This document shows positions 49,942 through 62,105 of a DNA stretch of 64,000 nucleotides, one piece after another. Position numbers and translations under genes: made by a program. The notes beneath the pieces are model-generated. The model did no database searches and had not been told where the DNA came from. It was given only the letters and a program-made list of their open reading frames with translations. The stretch's first letter is position 1. Each line of letters opens with the position of its first letter. This stretch comes from Chlorops oryzae (lineage: Eukaryota > Arthropoda > Insecta > Diptera > Chloropidae): positions 17,284,985 to 17,348,984 of the forward strand of contig CM035807.1 of assembly GCA_020466095.1 (NCBI GenBank), in the 5' to 3' direction.

Positions 49942-51197
49942 TTAGGTGTAGTAAAAAGAAATCCAATAGATGGCGTTATTTATCTGCATCTCGCGTTGTA
50001 TAAGTCCGATCGTGTTCCGCTAGGGGGCATTAGAAAGATGACAGTTCCTACTAAAAAAGCTTTTTTGACACTTTTTTGATTGATTGATTCAGTTTTGTTT
50101 GAGAGCTTGTCAAAGATGGACATCAGCAAAGAGAAAATTCGCTACATTTTACAGTTTTTCTTCGATAAGGGAGAAAACGCCAGCCAGGTTTATGGACCTG
50201 ATACTGTAACAGCCAATCATGCGCAATTTTGGTTTCGTCGATTCCGTTCCGGTAAGTTCGATGTCAAGGATGCACCACGCACTGGAAGGCCAATTGTCGA
50301 AAATGTCCATAAAATCATGGAAATTATCGAGTCCGACCGTCATGTTAGCACTGTTTCGATTGCAAAAGAGCTAAAGATTGCACAAAAAACCGTTTGGAAC
50401 CATTTGAATAAGCCTGGATACACAAAGAAGCTCGATGTATGGGTGCCACACGAGTTAACGCAAAAAAACCTCATAGACCGAATTTCCATCTGCGAATCGC
50501 TGCTGAACCGCAACAAAATCGACCCATTTCTGAAGCGGTTGGTGACTGGTGATGAAAAGTGGGTCACTTACGACAACGTCAAGCGAAAACGGTCGTGGTC
50601 GAAACACGGTGAACCGGCGGAAACGGTGGCCAAGCCAGGATTGACGGCCAGAAAGGTTTTGCTGTGTGTTTGGTGGGATTGGCAGGGAATTATCTACTAT
50701 GAGCTGCTCCCATACGGCAAAACTCTTAACTCGGAACTCTACTGTCAACAATTGGACCGTCTGAAGGAAGCAATCGCCCATAAGCGGCTAGCTTTGGCCA
50801 ATAGGAGAGGAATTGTGTTCCATCAGGACAAAGCCAGGCCACACACATCGATAGTGACTCGCCAGAAGCTCCGGGAGTTTGGTTGGGAGGTTCTTCTGCA
50901 TCAACCTTATAGTCCGGACTTGGCACCAAGTGATTACCATCTGTTCCTGTCCATGGCGAACAATTTTGCTGGTGAAACATTCGCTTCAAGAGAGGCTTCT
51001 GAAATTCGACTGTCTCAATTTTTTGCTAATAGGAACGAGGGCTTCTATGAGAGAGGCATATTGAAATTACCTTTAAAATGGCAACAAGTTATCGAACAAA
51101 ACGGCGCATATTTGACCTAAATCGGGTCATTCTAACTATCTTAAATAAAGCCCTCAATTTAATGCAAAAATAATGGATTTCTTTTTACTACACCTAA
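49942..51197 (+). mobile_element. mariner transposon with intact ends (1256 bp)
   Basis: The terminal inverted repeats begin TTAGGTGTAGTAAAAAGAAA and are identical for the first 24 bases at both ends. TA dinucleotides flank the element (49940-49941 and 51198-51199). Size and structure are those of a full-length mariner: short 5' leader, single transposase frame, short 3' part with an AATAAA signal at about 51144. Perfect ends and an uninterrupted frame suggest a relatively recent insertion. Confidence 0.93.
50080..51120 (+). CDS. mariner transposase (DD34D)
   Basis: This is a 346-residue cut-and-paste transposase that binds the element ends and moves the DNA to a TA target. The N-terminal helix-turn-helix region spans about residues 15-115 (WFRRFRSG at 51-58), then the linker WVPHEL (121-126). 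The catalytic triad is D158 (TGDEKW), D250 (HQD) and D285 (YSPDLAPSD), with 34 residues between the last two. Two oddities may affect activity. Between Q36 and V37 seven residues (AAENVNS) are missing compared with the decayed copy at 31831-33213, an exact 21-bp in-frame loss. The position after D250, usually Asn in mariners (HQDNARPH), is Lys. The first ATG is used here; the ATG of residue 13 (50116, MDISKEKI) may be the true start. No symbol assigned, as the subfamily is not certain. Confidence 0.92.
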   Translation: MIDSVLFESLSKMDISKEKIRYILQFFFDKGENASQVYGPDTVTANHAQFWFRRFRSGKFDVKDAPRTGRPIVENVHKIMEIIESDRHVSTVSIAKELKIAQKTVWNHLNKPGYTKKLDVWVPHELTQKNLIDRISICESLLNRNKIDPFLKRLVTGDEKWVTYDNVKRKRSWSKHGEPAETVAKPGLTARKVLLCVWWDWQGIIYYELLPYGKTLNSELYCQQLDRLKEAIAHKRLALANRRGIVFHQDKARPHTSIVTRQKLREFGWEVLLHQPYSPDLAPSDYHLFLSMANNFAGETFASREASEIRLSQFFANRNEGFYERGILKLPLKWQQVIEQNGAYLT

Positions 51198-51199
51198 TA

Positions 51200-53789
51200 T
51201 TTCAAAAACTTTGAGATAATAAAAAAAAAATTGAGATAGAAATATGAAATAAATGGCTAATGATAGCTAATGAAGCTAAGAATGTAAAAAAAAATTTTTT
51301 TAATTTTACACTGAGAAAAAAAATTTCACATAAAAAGAAAAATCTAGACAGTACCTCAGTAGCCAGTAGTAGTTATAGCCCGAGTATATGTCAACTTTTT
51401 TCCGAGAGAGAAAATGTAAGACAAAATTTTTTTTATAATTCTCACTTAGTTTAAGTTCGTGGAAATATAACGGCTGTACTTTGCGTGTTGAACGTTAGCT
51501 TTGAGCAGAGGCGATATTGTGACCAATGAGGTTTGACCGAGGTGCGACTATTACTTACTTACTGTTGTCTTAATATCCTAGCGGAGCATGGATATTTAGG
51601 TACTAGACAGAAATTACTAGCTAGGCCCATTCTAACCAAAGTATTAACATATCAGCAAGGGCCTCTCTAGACTTGACTGGGCAGACCCAAAATAAAAAGT
51701 AGCCAAATCTAGCCATTTCTCACTTGTCTCCCAGATATTTCTTCTTTCAAAAAATCTTATAAACTCCGGCAAGGCTTTTCGATTCTCTTAAAAATTTCTG
51801 CTATTCTCTTAAGAGAAAAAAAGTCGAATTTCTCTTTGCCGATTGAATGATAAGCTCATTCTGAGATGAGAGTTAGCTTACAAAGAGCACTTAGCTTTAT
51901 CGCACACTAGAAATCTTATTTGGGAAAACCTGAAAAAGCATACTTGGGTCTTTCAATTGCAAACAAACCCGAACATTCATCCACTTAAATCTTGTGTTTC
52001 CAGGGATATATTTTCTTGCTCTCGGCTTGCCTCTTCTTACATGTTATTTTATTGTTTGTTTTTTGTTATTTTTATTGTTGTGTTGTTAAGTTTGTTTTGG
52101 CGCGCACGAGCGCCAGCGAAAGCATGAATCAACAATTTTAAAATCTTGGAAGCTTAAAGGAAAAACAACAACAACAGCGGCAACAACAACAGCAAGCACT
52201 CATGTCTGAACAATATTATGGAGCCTTCTCTTTTGTGGAGAGTAAACTGAATTATAATCGCCATACAGAATCTAACGTCACGCGAGACAAACGAGTTCAC
52301 GAATTGAGCAATGGAATCCGAGCGAAAAAAAAAAATTCACACACAGTTTTTTTCCTTCATCATTTCGTACCTTCAGTTCAGTATTGCGGTGCACGAGGAA
52401 ACGTGAAAACGCGCGATTAGGAGCGAAATTCTATGCGTCCAAAGCGCAAAAACAAAACCACAATCAAAACCAAATCAAAAATAAAAACAAAAATAAAAAT
52501 AACAATCAAAATAAATAAAAATTAATTGAGTGCTTTTTTTCAAAGAGTGTTATTTGACAAAAACCAGTGCTTAAATAGATCAAAAAAAAAAAAAATTCAA
52601 ATAAAAATTAAAATACTAAAATTATTAAAATAAAATTCAAAATGAAGCTGTAGAATGAAGAAAATTAAGCGCCCGGTGAATTCCTATTGAAGAACAAAAA
52701 AAAAAATAATAATAATAATAATAATAAAAATTGAGGAAAATCAGTTAAATGTTTGATGGGAATTCTCACAGCAGCCGAGGGAAATCATTTTACTTACGAA
52801 AAGGTATTGATATAAAGACGTTAAGTAAATAGAAATAAAAATAAAAAAAACAATGAACACGTTTGTGGGATATTCACAGACTTACAAACAGCCTTCATCG
52901 CAATGTGTCAATTATTTATGACTTAAATCTGTTCGCTTAAACGCACCAGATGAGTGAGAAGCCCCCGCGGTGTCTGTTGTGTGCTTAAAAATTTCACATT
53001 TATTTCGATTTTCGAAGAATCTCTGTAGTTTTTCGCCCCCCCTCACCATAGCCGAAATAGAGACAAAATAAACAAATTAACCGAAATGGACTATACACTA
53101 CATAAAATGAATTAAATTGCAAAATCGACACACACAAAAAATAAATAAAAACCGAAAATAAAAAAATCAAAACTTAAAAACAAAAGATCAGATAGAAAGG
53201 CAGGCGGGCAGGCAGAAAGGCAGGCGGGCAGGCAGAAAGGCAGGCGAGCAAACTGAACACTCTGTGGTCGTTACTGAATGTGCTTGAATGTATTCGTAGT
53301 GGGGAGGGGGTCAAAAGCAACGGAAGATTGTGTGCAAACATTTGCTTACAATCACATTAAAGCCAGCGCGAACTTCCCACTTTTCCCGTTCGTGAGTTAA
53401 GTGAGAATCAAATTTGAACAGCGGTAAAAAAAAGACATCAAAACAATAGCGCAAAGCCGGGACTCTGTGCTATCATAATGACATTCAAATGAACATCATG
53501 ATCATTACAGTTGCCCACACAATTCGAACAACAACAAAAAAAAATACTCAAAATAATCGAGTTAACAGCGACAGCGGCAAAAGCGCTAATAGACCCAGCG
53601 TAAAGAATCATTTTAAGAGAGCATAAAGAGAAGGAGGAAATTGGTGGCATTTATTTTTCTTTTTTTTTCTAACGAGGTTTGTTCAACAGTTATGGGTTAA
53701 ATAATTTTCTAGGATCTTATTTCATATAAATAACCTTTAAAAAACTGTATGTCTTTAATCTGAGATGTGAAAGATATAAAATTTAAATA
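51200..53789. other. Unassigned DNA, possible A-rich leader-like sequence
   Basis: Around 52371-52405 CTTCAGTTCAG could be an initiator, followed by an A-rich stretch (52440-52740) of the kind found in fly 5' untranslated regions, and an AAT trinucleotide run at about 52706-52727. No start codon with a recognisable exon follows, so no gene is called. A 72-residue frame at 52202-52420 has no domain. Confidence 0.3.
53195..53250. repeat. 20-bp minisatellite (GAAAGGCAGGCGGGCAGGCA)
   Basis: Two exact and one partial tandem unit. No other function visible. Confidence 0.9.
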
Positions 53790-53888
53790 CAGTCAAACCT
53801 CAATAACACGAATTTCTACAACTCGAAGTCTCTATAACTTGAGCTATTTCTTTGAATAATGAAGGTTCGAGCTATGGAAGTTTGAGTG
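53790..53888. mobile_element. pogo-like MITE, decayed (99 bp)
   Basis: Starts CAGTCAAACCTC after TA and ends with GTTTGAGTG before TA (53889-53890), with internal AACTCGAAG / TTCGAGCTA words typical of the same class as 57046-57219. More diverged than the other copies. Confidence 0.5.
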
Positions 53889-53890
53889 TA

Positions 53891-56879
53891 CATGTGAATC
53901 GACCCTCGTATTCCAACTAACACAAGAAAGAGATATGACCTTAAGGTATCTGCTCTTTTTACGATTGTCATTGAAGAATTATTTTCTTTTAACACTTTTA
54001 CTTTGTTCACGTAGCCTTGCTTTGTCCTCTTCGAGTCATGCTGAGACTCCTCCACTCGTGCTAAAAAAAAAATATAGGAGAAGGGATGAAAACCATGCAT
54101 GTCCCCCTGACCACGAAAGATACAGCAGTTATTGTTCTCCGTTATCATTATATATTGGATTTATATACACACATATACATACATATACACATATATACGC
54201 TTGGCACCACAAAAAAATTCCAGCAGAAACTGTGGAAAGCCAAACGCTAACTTCCACTAAAGCGAAAAGTAAACATACGGAAACGAACGGCACTCCAGCA
54301 ACAAAGTAAACACAACAAAAGTAATAATCCATATGTTAAGCGGTGAAAAGCGCAGTTGACGATAACAACAATAACATCAACATCACCCCAACGTGGAGTG
54401 GAGAAAAGCGCTAAAGTACAATATTGCTTTCAATCTATTATCGGCCAGCACGACGTATACGTATTGTTGTTACAATGCCATTTGTATCTTGCATACGTAT
54501 ACGCTGGTGGGTCCTTTCAACCGGACGATTGTTGGGACCTGAAACACGAAAAATAACAGTGTGCGAACAGCAAATACTGAGGGTATACATATATAAATAT
54601 CTATATATAATAAATATATATAAAGTAAAATGAAATGAAATAACGTAAAAAACCACACAATTTCATAGTCTCTACACAATTCACGACTCATCTTTCGGAT
54701 ACTGATTTAAAGAAGAAGCAAAAAAGTATAAAATAAGAGCAGAACAATGAATACAAAAAAGGCGGATTATCGTCGTTATCCTAGTCCCCGTTGAACGAAG
54801 CGCTAAAGATTATTTTACTGTTAGAAAAGAAAACATTAAAAAGTGTGACAAAGGAATAAAAAAAAAACTTTTTTTTCTTATACATATTTACTGACGTACA
54901 TATATACGCAGAAGGAAAATGAGCATAAAGGGAAAACATTGAACAAAGAAGATGTATCAAATAAAGGAAGGCTTTATGTCAATTTGTTGCTATAAGATGG
55001 CAATGAAGAAAAAAATTTAATTTAAAGAGCCCTAAAGAGATCTGTCATTTCCGCAGACAAGACAAGTCAATAAAAGAACAATCCGCCTTTGTTGCGAAAA
55101 ATTACAATATTTTATGCCTGTATGTATAAAATAAAATCAATGAGACAACATTTCAAATTTCATGTCAGGAAATTACAAAAGTTGAAGCTTCTACAGTTCA
55201 AATAGTGTTGCCTGCCTTCGAGTTATCTAAGCACAATTCTGAGAAACGTTTGGAATTCTCAAGTCAAATGCCGATGAGCGATTCGTTACGTGACTCAGCC
55301 TCCCATAAATAAGTGTGTGGATGTCCTTGGGCTTACTAACACTTAATTGGTTCTAATTAGTGAACCACAAACAAAGGGGCATTAGTTTAGAAATATATTA
55401 AAAAATAACCGCTATCTCTTTGTTCGCATGAATATTTCACGCTTTATGGATAGAAAAAAAAAAGGGTCCAGACAACCGAAAGGTTCAAAGCCAAACTGAG
55501 TAATTGAAGTGAAGGCCATTAAATGCCGCAGGATTTTTGGGAAACTTGAAAGCTAAAAGTTAAAATAAAAATCAAAAAAGAATTTTTGCCAACTTAACTA
55601 ATTCGGGTTCATTTTTCTTTTCAAATAACTTTGATGAAAAGGATCAACTGTTCTGATGGGATGCTTCTAAAAAAACCAATTTTCACCAGATAGTCATAGG
55701 CTAAAGTTTTGTTTGCATGGGTATTATTTAAGCCATTTTTTTAATGGTTATTTAAAAATAACGAGATTATTCTTCTCAGGATTTAAAAAAAATTTTTTTT
55801 TTTTACCTTTAAAGCATTTGGAATTCGCTTTTTTTTTGTAGTTAGAGTCTTTGAGCTGCAATTAAAAATTAACTTGAAGCTAAAATTCATGGCGAGATAA
55901 ACCTCTCAACACGAGTTCGTCTCATTTACTTGATTTATTGGACTATTACTTATAGAAGACGGACTTAAAGGCTCAGCAAAGGTTATAGCAGTATAAGCAT
56001 AGTAACTTGACCCCCGAATCCGGTTTCGACAACAGTTTTTTTGCTATTTACAGCAATGCATAACATTCAATTTGCGCAGATTTTTGGTTCTATATCTTCT
56101 ATAGTCCTTGAATATCCTTGAAAAATTTTTATTTTGTTGAGAAATTTTCAAAAAATCATATCTCAGCCATGAATAAAGATAGAATGATGACTTTAAAAGT
56201 CATTTATTATTTTTCGGTCGATTTTGCCAAAACCAATACATGCTCCTGTGCAAGGATATTTTTTCATGCCAGGTTTTTTGTTGTTCCAGAAGTCGTACTA
56301 TAATACAAAAATGCAAGAAAATTGGATTTTTGATAATGATTAACTGTGTTTAGCTTCATTACAGTCAATTGCCGGCAACATCCTTAAAAATCACAAAAAC
56401 AAAAAAATGTTGCATACTTTTCGGGAGCACCTGTGTTTGATATGCATCAATTTGATTCTTTCGTATAATCAGGTACATTTATGTAACGAACAATAAAAAA
56501 GATTGAAAAATTGCTTAATCCATAAGAAAAATTTAACTACAGTCCAAATTGTCCCTGATCCCCGGAAAAACCAAGTCGAAATCTAATTGATTGAATGGGC
56601 GCATCAAGTGTATCGATGGCAATTTTTTTGAAAAGTATATAAAGAGCAATTTCGAATTCTTTTCGTTGGTAACCTATTTCTTTATATGGCATCCTTTTCT
56701 TGTTATATTTGTCAAAGATTTCATCTAAGGAAGAGGGACTTCGATTTCAGTTCGTTGAGTCGCTGCTTATTCATTGTATTTTATACGAGATCGCATTCTC
56801 TTTTCTATTGTAGAAACTCTTTTCGTTAAGAGACAACGATAAACTCATTTTAATTTCCATCTAACAATTGTAGTAGATT
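53891..56879. other. Unassigned DNA
   Basis: A 124-residue plus-strand frame (53935-54309) starts with a hydrophobic stretch resembling a signal peptide, but crosses an ACATAT simple repeat and lacks a recognisable domain, so it is not called. Other frames overlap on opposite strands at 54356-54691. Nothing else supported. Confidence 0.35.
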
Positions 56880-57620
56880 ATTGCACAATCCTCAAATGGT
56901 TTTTGATAGAATTTAGTACAAACTTTTAATAAAATTAGTACGGAAACTTCTTGCCGAAAATTGTCATTGACGCTATCACAAATCTCATATGTTTTGATAG
57001 AACTTAGCACAAATATTTGGCATTATTAAAAATTTAGTACAAATACAGTCGACTCTCGATAATACGAAATTCGAGGGACTGTGCAAATATTACGAATTGT
57101 CGAGTGTCTGAATTAACGCGAGTGGAACTGTGTAAAGAGATTTTGTAGGGAAATAGTGATCACTATGAATTATAGAAAATTTAGAATTATTGCAGGTTTG
57201 AATTAACGAGAGTCGACTGTATTTTCAAAAATTGTCATTGACGCTTCATAAATCTCCGTCATTTTGAAAGAATTTAGTACAAATATCTATAGCAATTATA
57301 AAATAAGTAGGTACTAAATTCCCTGCCAAATATGTTTTGTGACGCTTTCATTATTTTTAGATAACTTTTTATTGGATTTAGCACAAATATTTAATACAAT
57401 TATAAAATAAACAGGAAATTTCTCTTCATAAATTGCTCTAATACTTTCATAATTCATAGACGTGTTTCCATAAAATTTAGTACAAGTGTTTAGTACAATA
57501 TACTAAATTTAGTACAAATATTTCTTTTCAATTTTTTTTTATGGACGCTGTAACAAATTTCATATGATTTTCGCTATAATGTAGTACAAATATTTAGTAC
57601 AACTATATTTTTAGTACTAT
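56880..57620. repeat. Degenerate ~100-bp tandem array interrupted by a MITE
   Basis: Units share GTCATTGACGCT, a TTTAGTACAAATATTTAGTA segment and ATTATAAAATAA. The GACGCT-type landmark recurs near 56963, 57233, 57335, 57433 and 57538; after removing the MITE insertion at 57046-57219 the spacing is about 94-104 bp. Different sequence from the array at 26240-26710. Confidence 0.75.
57046..57219. mobile_element. pogo-like MITE, copy 1 (174 bp)
   Basis: Ends CAGTCGACTCTCG and CGAGAGTCGACTG are perfect inverted repeats with TA on both sides (57044-57045 and 57220-57221). The subterminal GAATTAACG / CGAATTGTCG words also repeat. It is inserted in the ~100-bp array. No coding capacity; mobilisation by a pogo/Tigger-type transposase is inference from the ends. 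Confidence 0.8.
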
Positions 57621-59814
57621 TTAAAAAAACAAAAAATTATGTAATAAGATATTTGGTCCCAAAAATTTCAATATCAATATCTAAAGGCATTTGTTTCTGG
57701 TAATGAAAGGGTTAATTTGAATTTATGTCATAAATAACTGAACCATCATTTCAATGCCACAAACATTCTCTTGAATGAGGAATATCATAATAATATCGCC
57801 GTTGAATTATATGCAACTGAAGAGCCATTACAGCACCGTCATCGGAATTATCACTAACCGACGAGACGATTATGAAGAGCATTCAACGTTATAATGAAAA
57901 TTGTGAAACCGGCTGTAATGCTTCTTGAACAACTTTTCTGCATGCCAGCACGAGCTGGCTCAAATAAACTTCTCAGCGCGCTCGCTCCCTCATTTTTCTC
58001 TCTCTCTACTCTCTTCTCATCTTCTCTCATTCTTACTCTCTGTCCTCTCTCTCTCTCTCATACAAATCACACACACACACGCACACTCGCACTCGATGAT
58101 AATGATGATATTGGTAATCATGATTGATTATGATGAGGTTAGTTTTGTGGCAAAAACTGGTTTTACTTAAGTCCAAAGCCGTGATTTCTACTCAATTGAA
58201 TGCGTCTTTCTATTCCCTTAGTCAGAAAGCTAGTTTCTTAGGTGTTTGTTTGTTGGACCTGAGTTGACTTGAGTGAATAACTGTCTTACTGCCGCCTAAC
58301 TTACTGAGTAGCTGATCAATTGAGAACGACAAAATGGTTTTGCCTACTTCCCAAAGATCCAGCTCAAAGCGATACCGTCATACACAAATAATCATTTGAC
58401 GAGAAAAGACAAGTCATATTTTCTTATGGTCTCGGCCTCGGTTTCGGTCTCGGTCTCTCGAATTTTGTGTTTTTTTTTTGTTTTTTATGGTTAAACATAA
58501 CAGTCAATTTGACTAAAAGGTTAGTCATCACACTCTTTGGGCGTCAATGGACACGGACATGAACGTGACGTGAGTGCTTCAGGAAGCTTTAAGTTGTCAT
58601 GTCCTTTTTTTTTTTGTCATAAAATAAATACCCGCAACGTAATGCAAAGTAAATAAATATTCCATTATTTATTAAGAAATAATCGAATTTCGTTTCGTCA
58701 TCCCGAGTGAATTGAATTGTGTTAAATTGAATATTGTTATGAATTTGTGAGTGCAAATAGGAGAAACGAGGAGAGGAAATACAAATTAAACGAAATAAAA
58801 TAAAACAAAATAAATTATTTCATTGGCAGTCGTGGTTGACCAGCAGCAAAAGTAATTAAATTGAAAAAATAAATAAAAAACAATAATTAAATTATTCACT
58901 CAGCTTATAACTTTGCCTGCTAAGCCATCAAGTTTGAAAGAAAACGAAGAACTTAAGAGATTGATCAAGACTGTGAGAGATAGTGCGACAAAACAAGAGA
59001 GAAATAATATCGAAAAGAATTTATGGTTGGAGCCTCGTTAACATGTGTGTGCGTGCTAAAAGTGCTTCTAAACTTGGTAAAGAAAAAGTTAGGCATTAAA
59101 TTGAAGATTGATTTTATGGAGCTTAATTATTATTTTTCTTTTTTCGAGAACTTTTATAAGAGATTACAGTAAGGTAGTTTGATTGAGTAAGCTTCTGATT
59201 CATTAAATATGAGCGTGCGTAGCGTTTCAATACCGGAAAGACTTAACCGTAATAATAACTGAGCAAAGCGAGTTCACAGTTCAGTTCTCATCGATTTTTC
59301 GGAACAAGTTTCTTCTTTCCGCTTACGGAAGACAGACAATTGGAGCTGTGAAGTTTTGCTGTGATCATCTTTAAAGGAAATTGAGACTTCGTGGAAGGGC
59401 TTCAGATTCTAGATTCAACCCATAGGGAAGGTGTAATTGTTGTTTTGTGTGAAAAACATTTTCAAATATAAATGAATATGACGAACACTTTTCAATGAAA
59501 AGGAACACAATATACGCTTGATTCTTCCCTTTTACTTTTCCATAAAAAAAATGGTTTTATTTTAAGAAAATCTCTAAATAGAACACCTTAAGGTAGGCAT
59601 TAAGATATTTGAAAACCATTTAATTGAATTATAAGTCTTTTCCAATGAAAAATGACTACGCATTTGAAGAGATCCACATAATTCCAAAAAGCTCTGTTCA
59701 ATATGTGCATAAATCGACTTACCTACAAGAATAAACATACTTCTGAGTAATAAAATTCTTTTTAATTTATAGCATGCAATTAGGTGCTGAAGTCAAATAT
59801 ATTCCATTGCCATA
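57621..59814. other. Unassigned DNA
   Basis: Overlapping frames near 57894-58170 read a CT-rich tract followed by CACACA and are not supported. A half copy of hAT-like family 2 (TTAGGTGCTGAAGTCAAATA, about 59771-59810) lies just before the full copy. Confidence 0.4.
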
Positions 59815-59822
59815 TTCATAAT

Positions 59823-60088
59823 TAGGGAAACAGAAAACATTTAAATTCGGCACCTAAAAGTATGCTTTAAAATATATAAAAACCAATTATGTAATATTAT
59901 TTGAAGCTTTTATGAACAGAGCCAAACCAAGGCTTTAAAGATATCCCCACATCTTTCAAACCCCATCCTCAGGATGTGATTGAATCGGAAAAGCTACAAG
60001 AATGAACACATTTGTCTTTATCGGAAATATTCTAAATATTTAAATGCATACTTTTAGATGCTGAATTTAAATATTTTCTGTTGCCACA
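59823..60088. mobile_element. hAT-like MITE, family 2, copy 2 (266 bp)
   Basis: Termini TAGGGAAACAG (59823) and CTGTTGCCACA (ending 60088), with inner arms ATTTAAATTCGGCACCTAAA and its inverted partner. Flanks TTCATAAT (59815-59822) and TTTATAAT (60089-60096) form an 8-bp duplication with one mismatch, fitting the hAT target pattern. Matches the copy at 18240-18502. Confidence 0.75.
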
Positions 60089-60151
60089 TTTATAATTATT
60101 ACCCTTCATTCTTCTTAAAAGGCCAGCTATGATTCAGAAATTGTAAATCTG

Positions 60152-60395
60152 TTTAGGTTAGGTAAGGTTAGGTAGGTTAGGTTAGGTTAGGTTAGGTTAG
60201 GTTAGTGTGGCTTGCACCATTAAGGGTCACACACTTAGGGCTCACATGGGTCCGTTGTGATACCACGAATAATGGGAAAACAGAGAAAAACAGAAACAGA
60301 ACAAATGACACAAACATCCACAACCTTCGCTGGGAGCTGAGCCCAGAGACTCTCGCTTCGTTAGACGGCATCTATACCTATTTATGTATATATCT
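60152..60395 (-). mobile_element. tRNA-derived SINE, copy 2, with TTAGG-type tail
   Basis: Reverse-complement relative of 21450-21632. The B-box region lies at 60331-60344 (minus strand GGGCTCAGCTCCCA) and the body contains GTGATACCACGAATAATGGG. On the plus strand the 3' tail appears as GGTTAGGTTAGGTTAG at 60152-60205, on the minus strand a CCTAA-type repeat. Outer boundary near 60395 is an estimate. Confidence 0.65.
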
Positions 60396-60455
60396 TGTCT
60401 CCTATTATACCAATCAGAAGAGTCTTATAGCTCCGATTAAAGTTTAATTGGTGTA

Positions 60456-60628
60456 CAGTCGACTCTCGTTAAATCGAAACTCGGGTTATTCTCAAAATAT
60501 AGCGAATTATCGAGTTTTTGAATTAACGAGAGTCGAATGTATAAAGAAATTTAGTAGAGAACTCGTGTTCACTTTGAATTATAGAGAGGTTCGAATTATC
60601 GCAGGTTTGAATTATCGAGAGCCGACTG
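60456..60628. mobile_element. pogo-like MITE, copy 2 (173 bp)
   Basis: Left end CAGTCGACTCTCG after TA (60454-60455), right end CGAGAGCCGACTG (60616-60628) before TT. Shares internal GAATTAACGAGAGTCGA and GCAGGTTTGAATTA with 57046-57219. Confidence 0.75.
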
Positions 60629-60630
60629 TT

Positions 60631-62105
60631 TTTATATTTTAGACATCTACCTGCCTAAGTTCAATTTAGTGCATTCCCGATTCACCAAACTCAAAAGCGA
60701 GCCTTAACCTTAAAACCTCGGAAGGTAATCAAAATTTAAGATTATCAGACTTTAAAGCTAAGTGCCTTCATTCGGCAATCCGATTTATACTGCTTATCGA
60801 TCACTGAAACTCAACGTCAACATCAATTAGAGTCAATCTTGCCGCAAATTCCTCGAAAGTGAACCACAGAGCTTCATGCTTGTACCGAAGCATCAATCAA
60901 TTCATTATATTTTGACTCGACAATTGCTGTCATTATATCCACTTAAAAAGTTCGTAACGTACCTTGAAGAAATGTTCATCTGAACTCAAATGCATTCAAT
61001 CACTCTTTCGAGTGTTCAATATTGTACGTCCAACATCGTGTTATGTGTTTCGGATTTCAATCAGCAGAGCACTTTCTCGAAACAGATTCGGCTAATCAAA
61101 TTTTAAACTGAAACTGCAGTACATAATCAAAATTTTCATCCCTATTGACAAAGTCACTTCGAACGGACATCCTAACCATTAATCGATGCCTTTCGACGAT
61201 AAATGTGAATTTTTAAGCATCATTCAGCATTCATTGGATGCTTGTGTCTCACGCAGAGCATTAAATGCATTCTTTCCTGGAATAGCTCGATCATTTTCAT
61301 GTTGTGAATCATTCTCGTTTCAATTTATTGTAGAAACTTATCATTTTACGCCTTTTCTACGTACCTGTTGCTGATTACCATTATTTATTCTATGGAACAG
61401 ATATTGTGCTTTATCCTCTTCCGATGCTCATATTACGATAAAAATAAGGTTAAGAATAACTCCTGAATGGTGTAATACAAGGCAATAGCAATTCTTCAGA
61501 ATTTTCTGCTCTCGACGCTCAGAAATTTGATACGTTGGTCTAACAAATTTCGAGCCTGCTCTTTATACGGTGCTTCAATTAATTTTGTGGACTAAATTTT
61601 CTTTTTATAGACGCAAAAATTCATTTCTACAAGCTAAATCATTTCTCGATGTTTGCATTCGTTTCATCTTGCGTTCGAGATTTCAGAACTTTCTATAATC
61701 TTTCACTTTTGGCTGCGTTGTTCATCATTTTTTTTTTGAAGGTTGAGCGTTAATTCTTAGATGAGTCTCATATACGATAAATGATTTTTTCAAGCTTGCA
61801 CTTTTCAGCGAAGGGATATCGCACCCTTAAATAACCCTTTTCTACGCTCTCAGACATTTCAAAGTGTTTCTTCTCTTTTCTTTTAGTAAGGCTTTCTTCT
61901 CACTTTTCTACGAAGTGTCTGAATCAATTTTTGTTGAATAGGCACCGTCTTTCAATCTCTCTAGCATTGTTTTGATTCGTTGTGTCACTCTAATACAGTG
62001 AAACTTCTCATAACTCAGTGTCATTTGATCCAAAACTGGTTGGCTTTCAGCAAGTTACTAAGCGTTAATGAACTTCTAATGCGAAATTTCTATCTTTTCA
62101 TTTAC
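60631..62105. other. Unassigned DNA
   Basis: No exon or RNA gene recognised. ACAGTGAAACTTCTCATAAC near 61995 may be one end of a decayed pogo-like MITE. Confidence 0.35.

Noticed and set aside
53935..54309. 124-residue frame with a signal-peptide-like start and a CPPDHERYSSYC stretch vaguely like an EGF-type ligand
   Set aside because: Cysteine spacing does not fit an EGF domain, the frame crosses an ACATAT simple repeat, and no partner exon was found.
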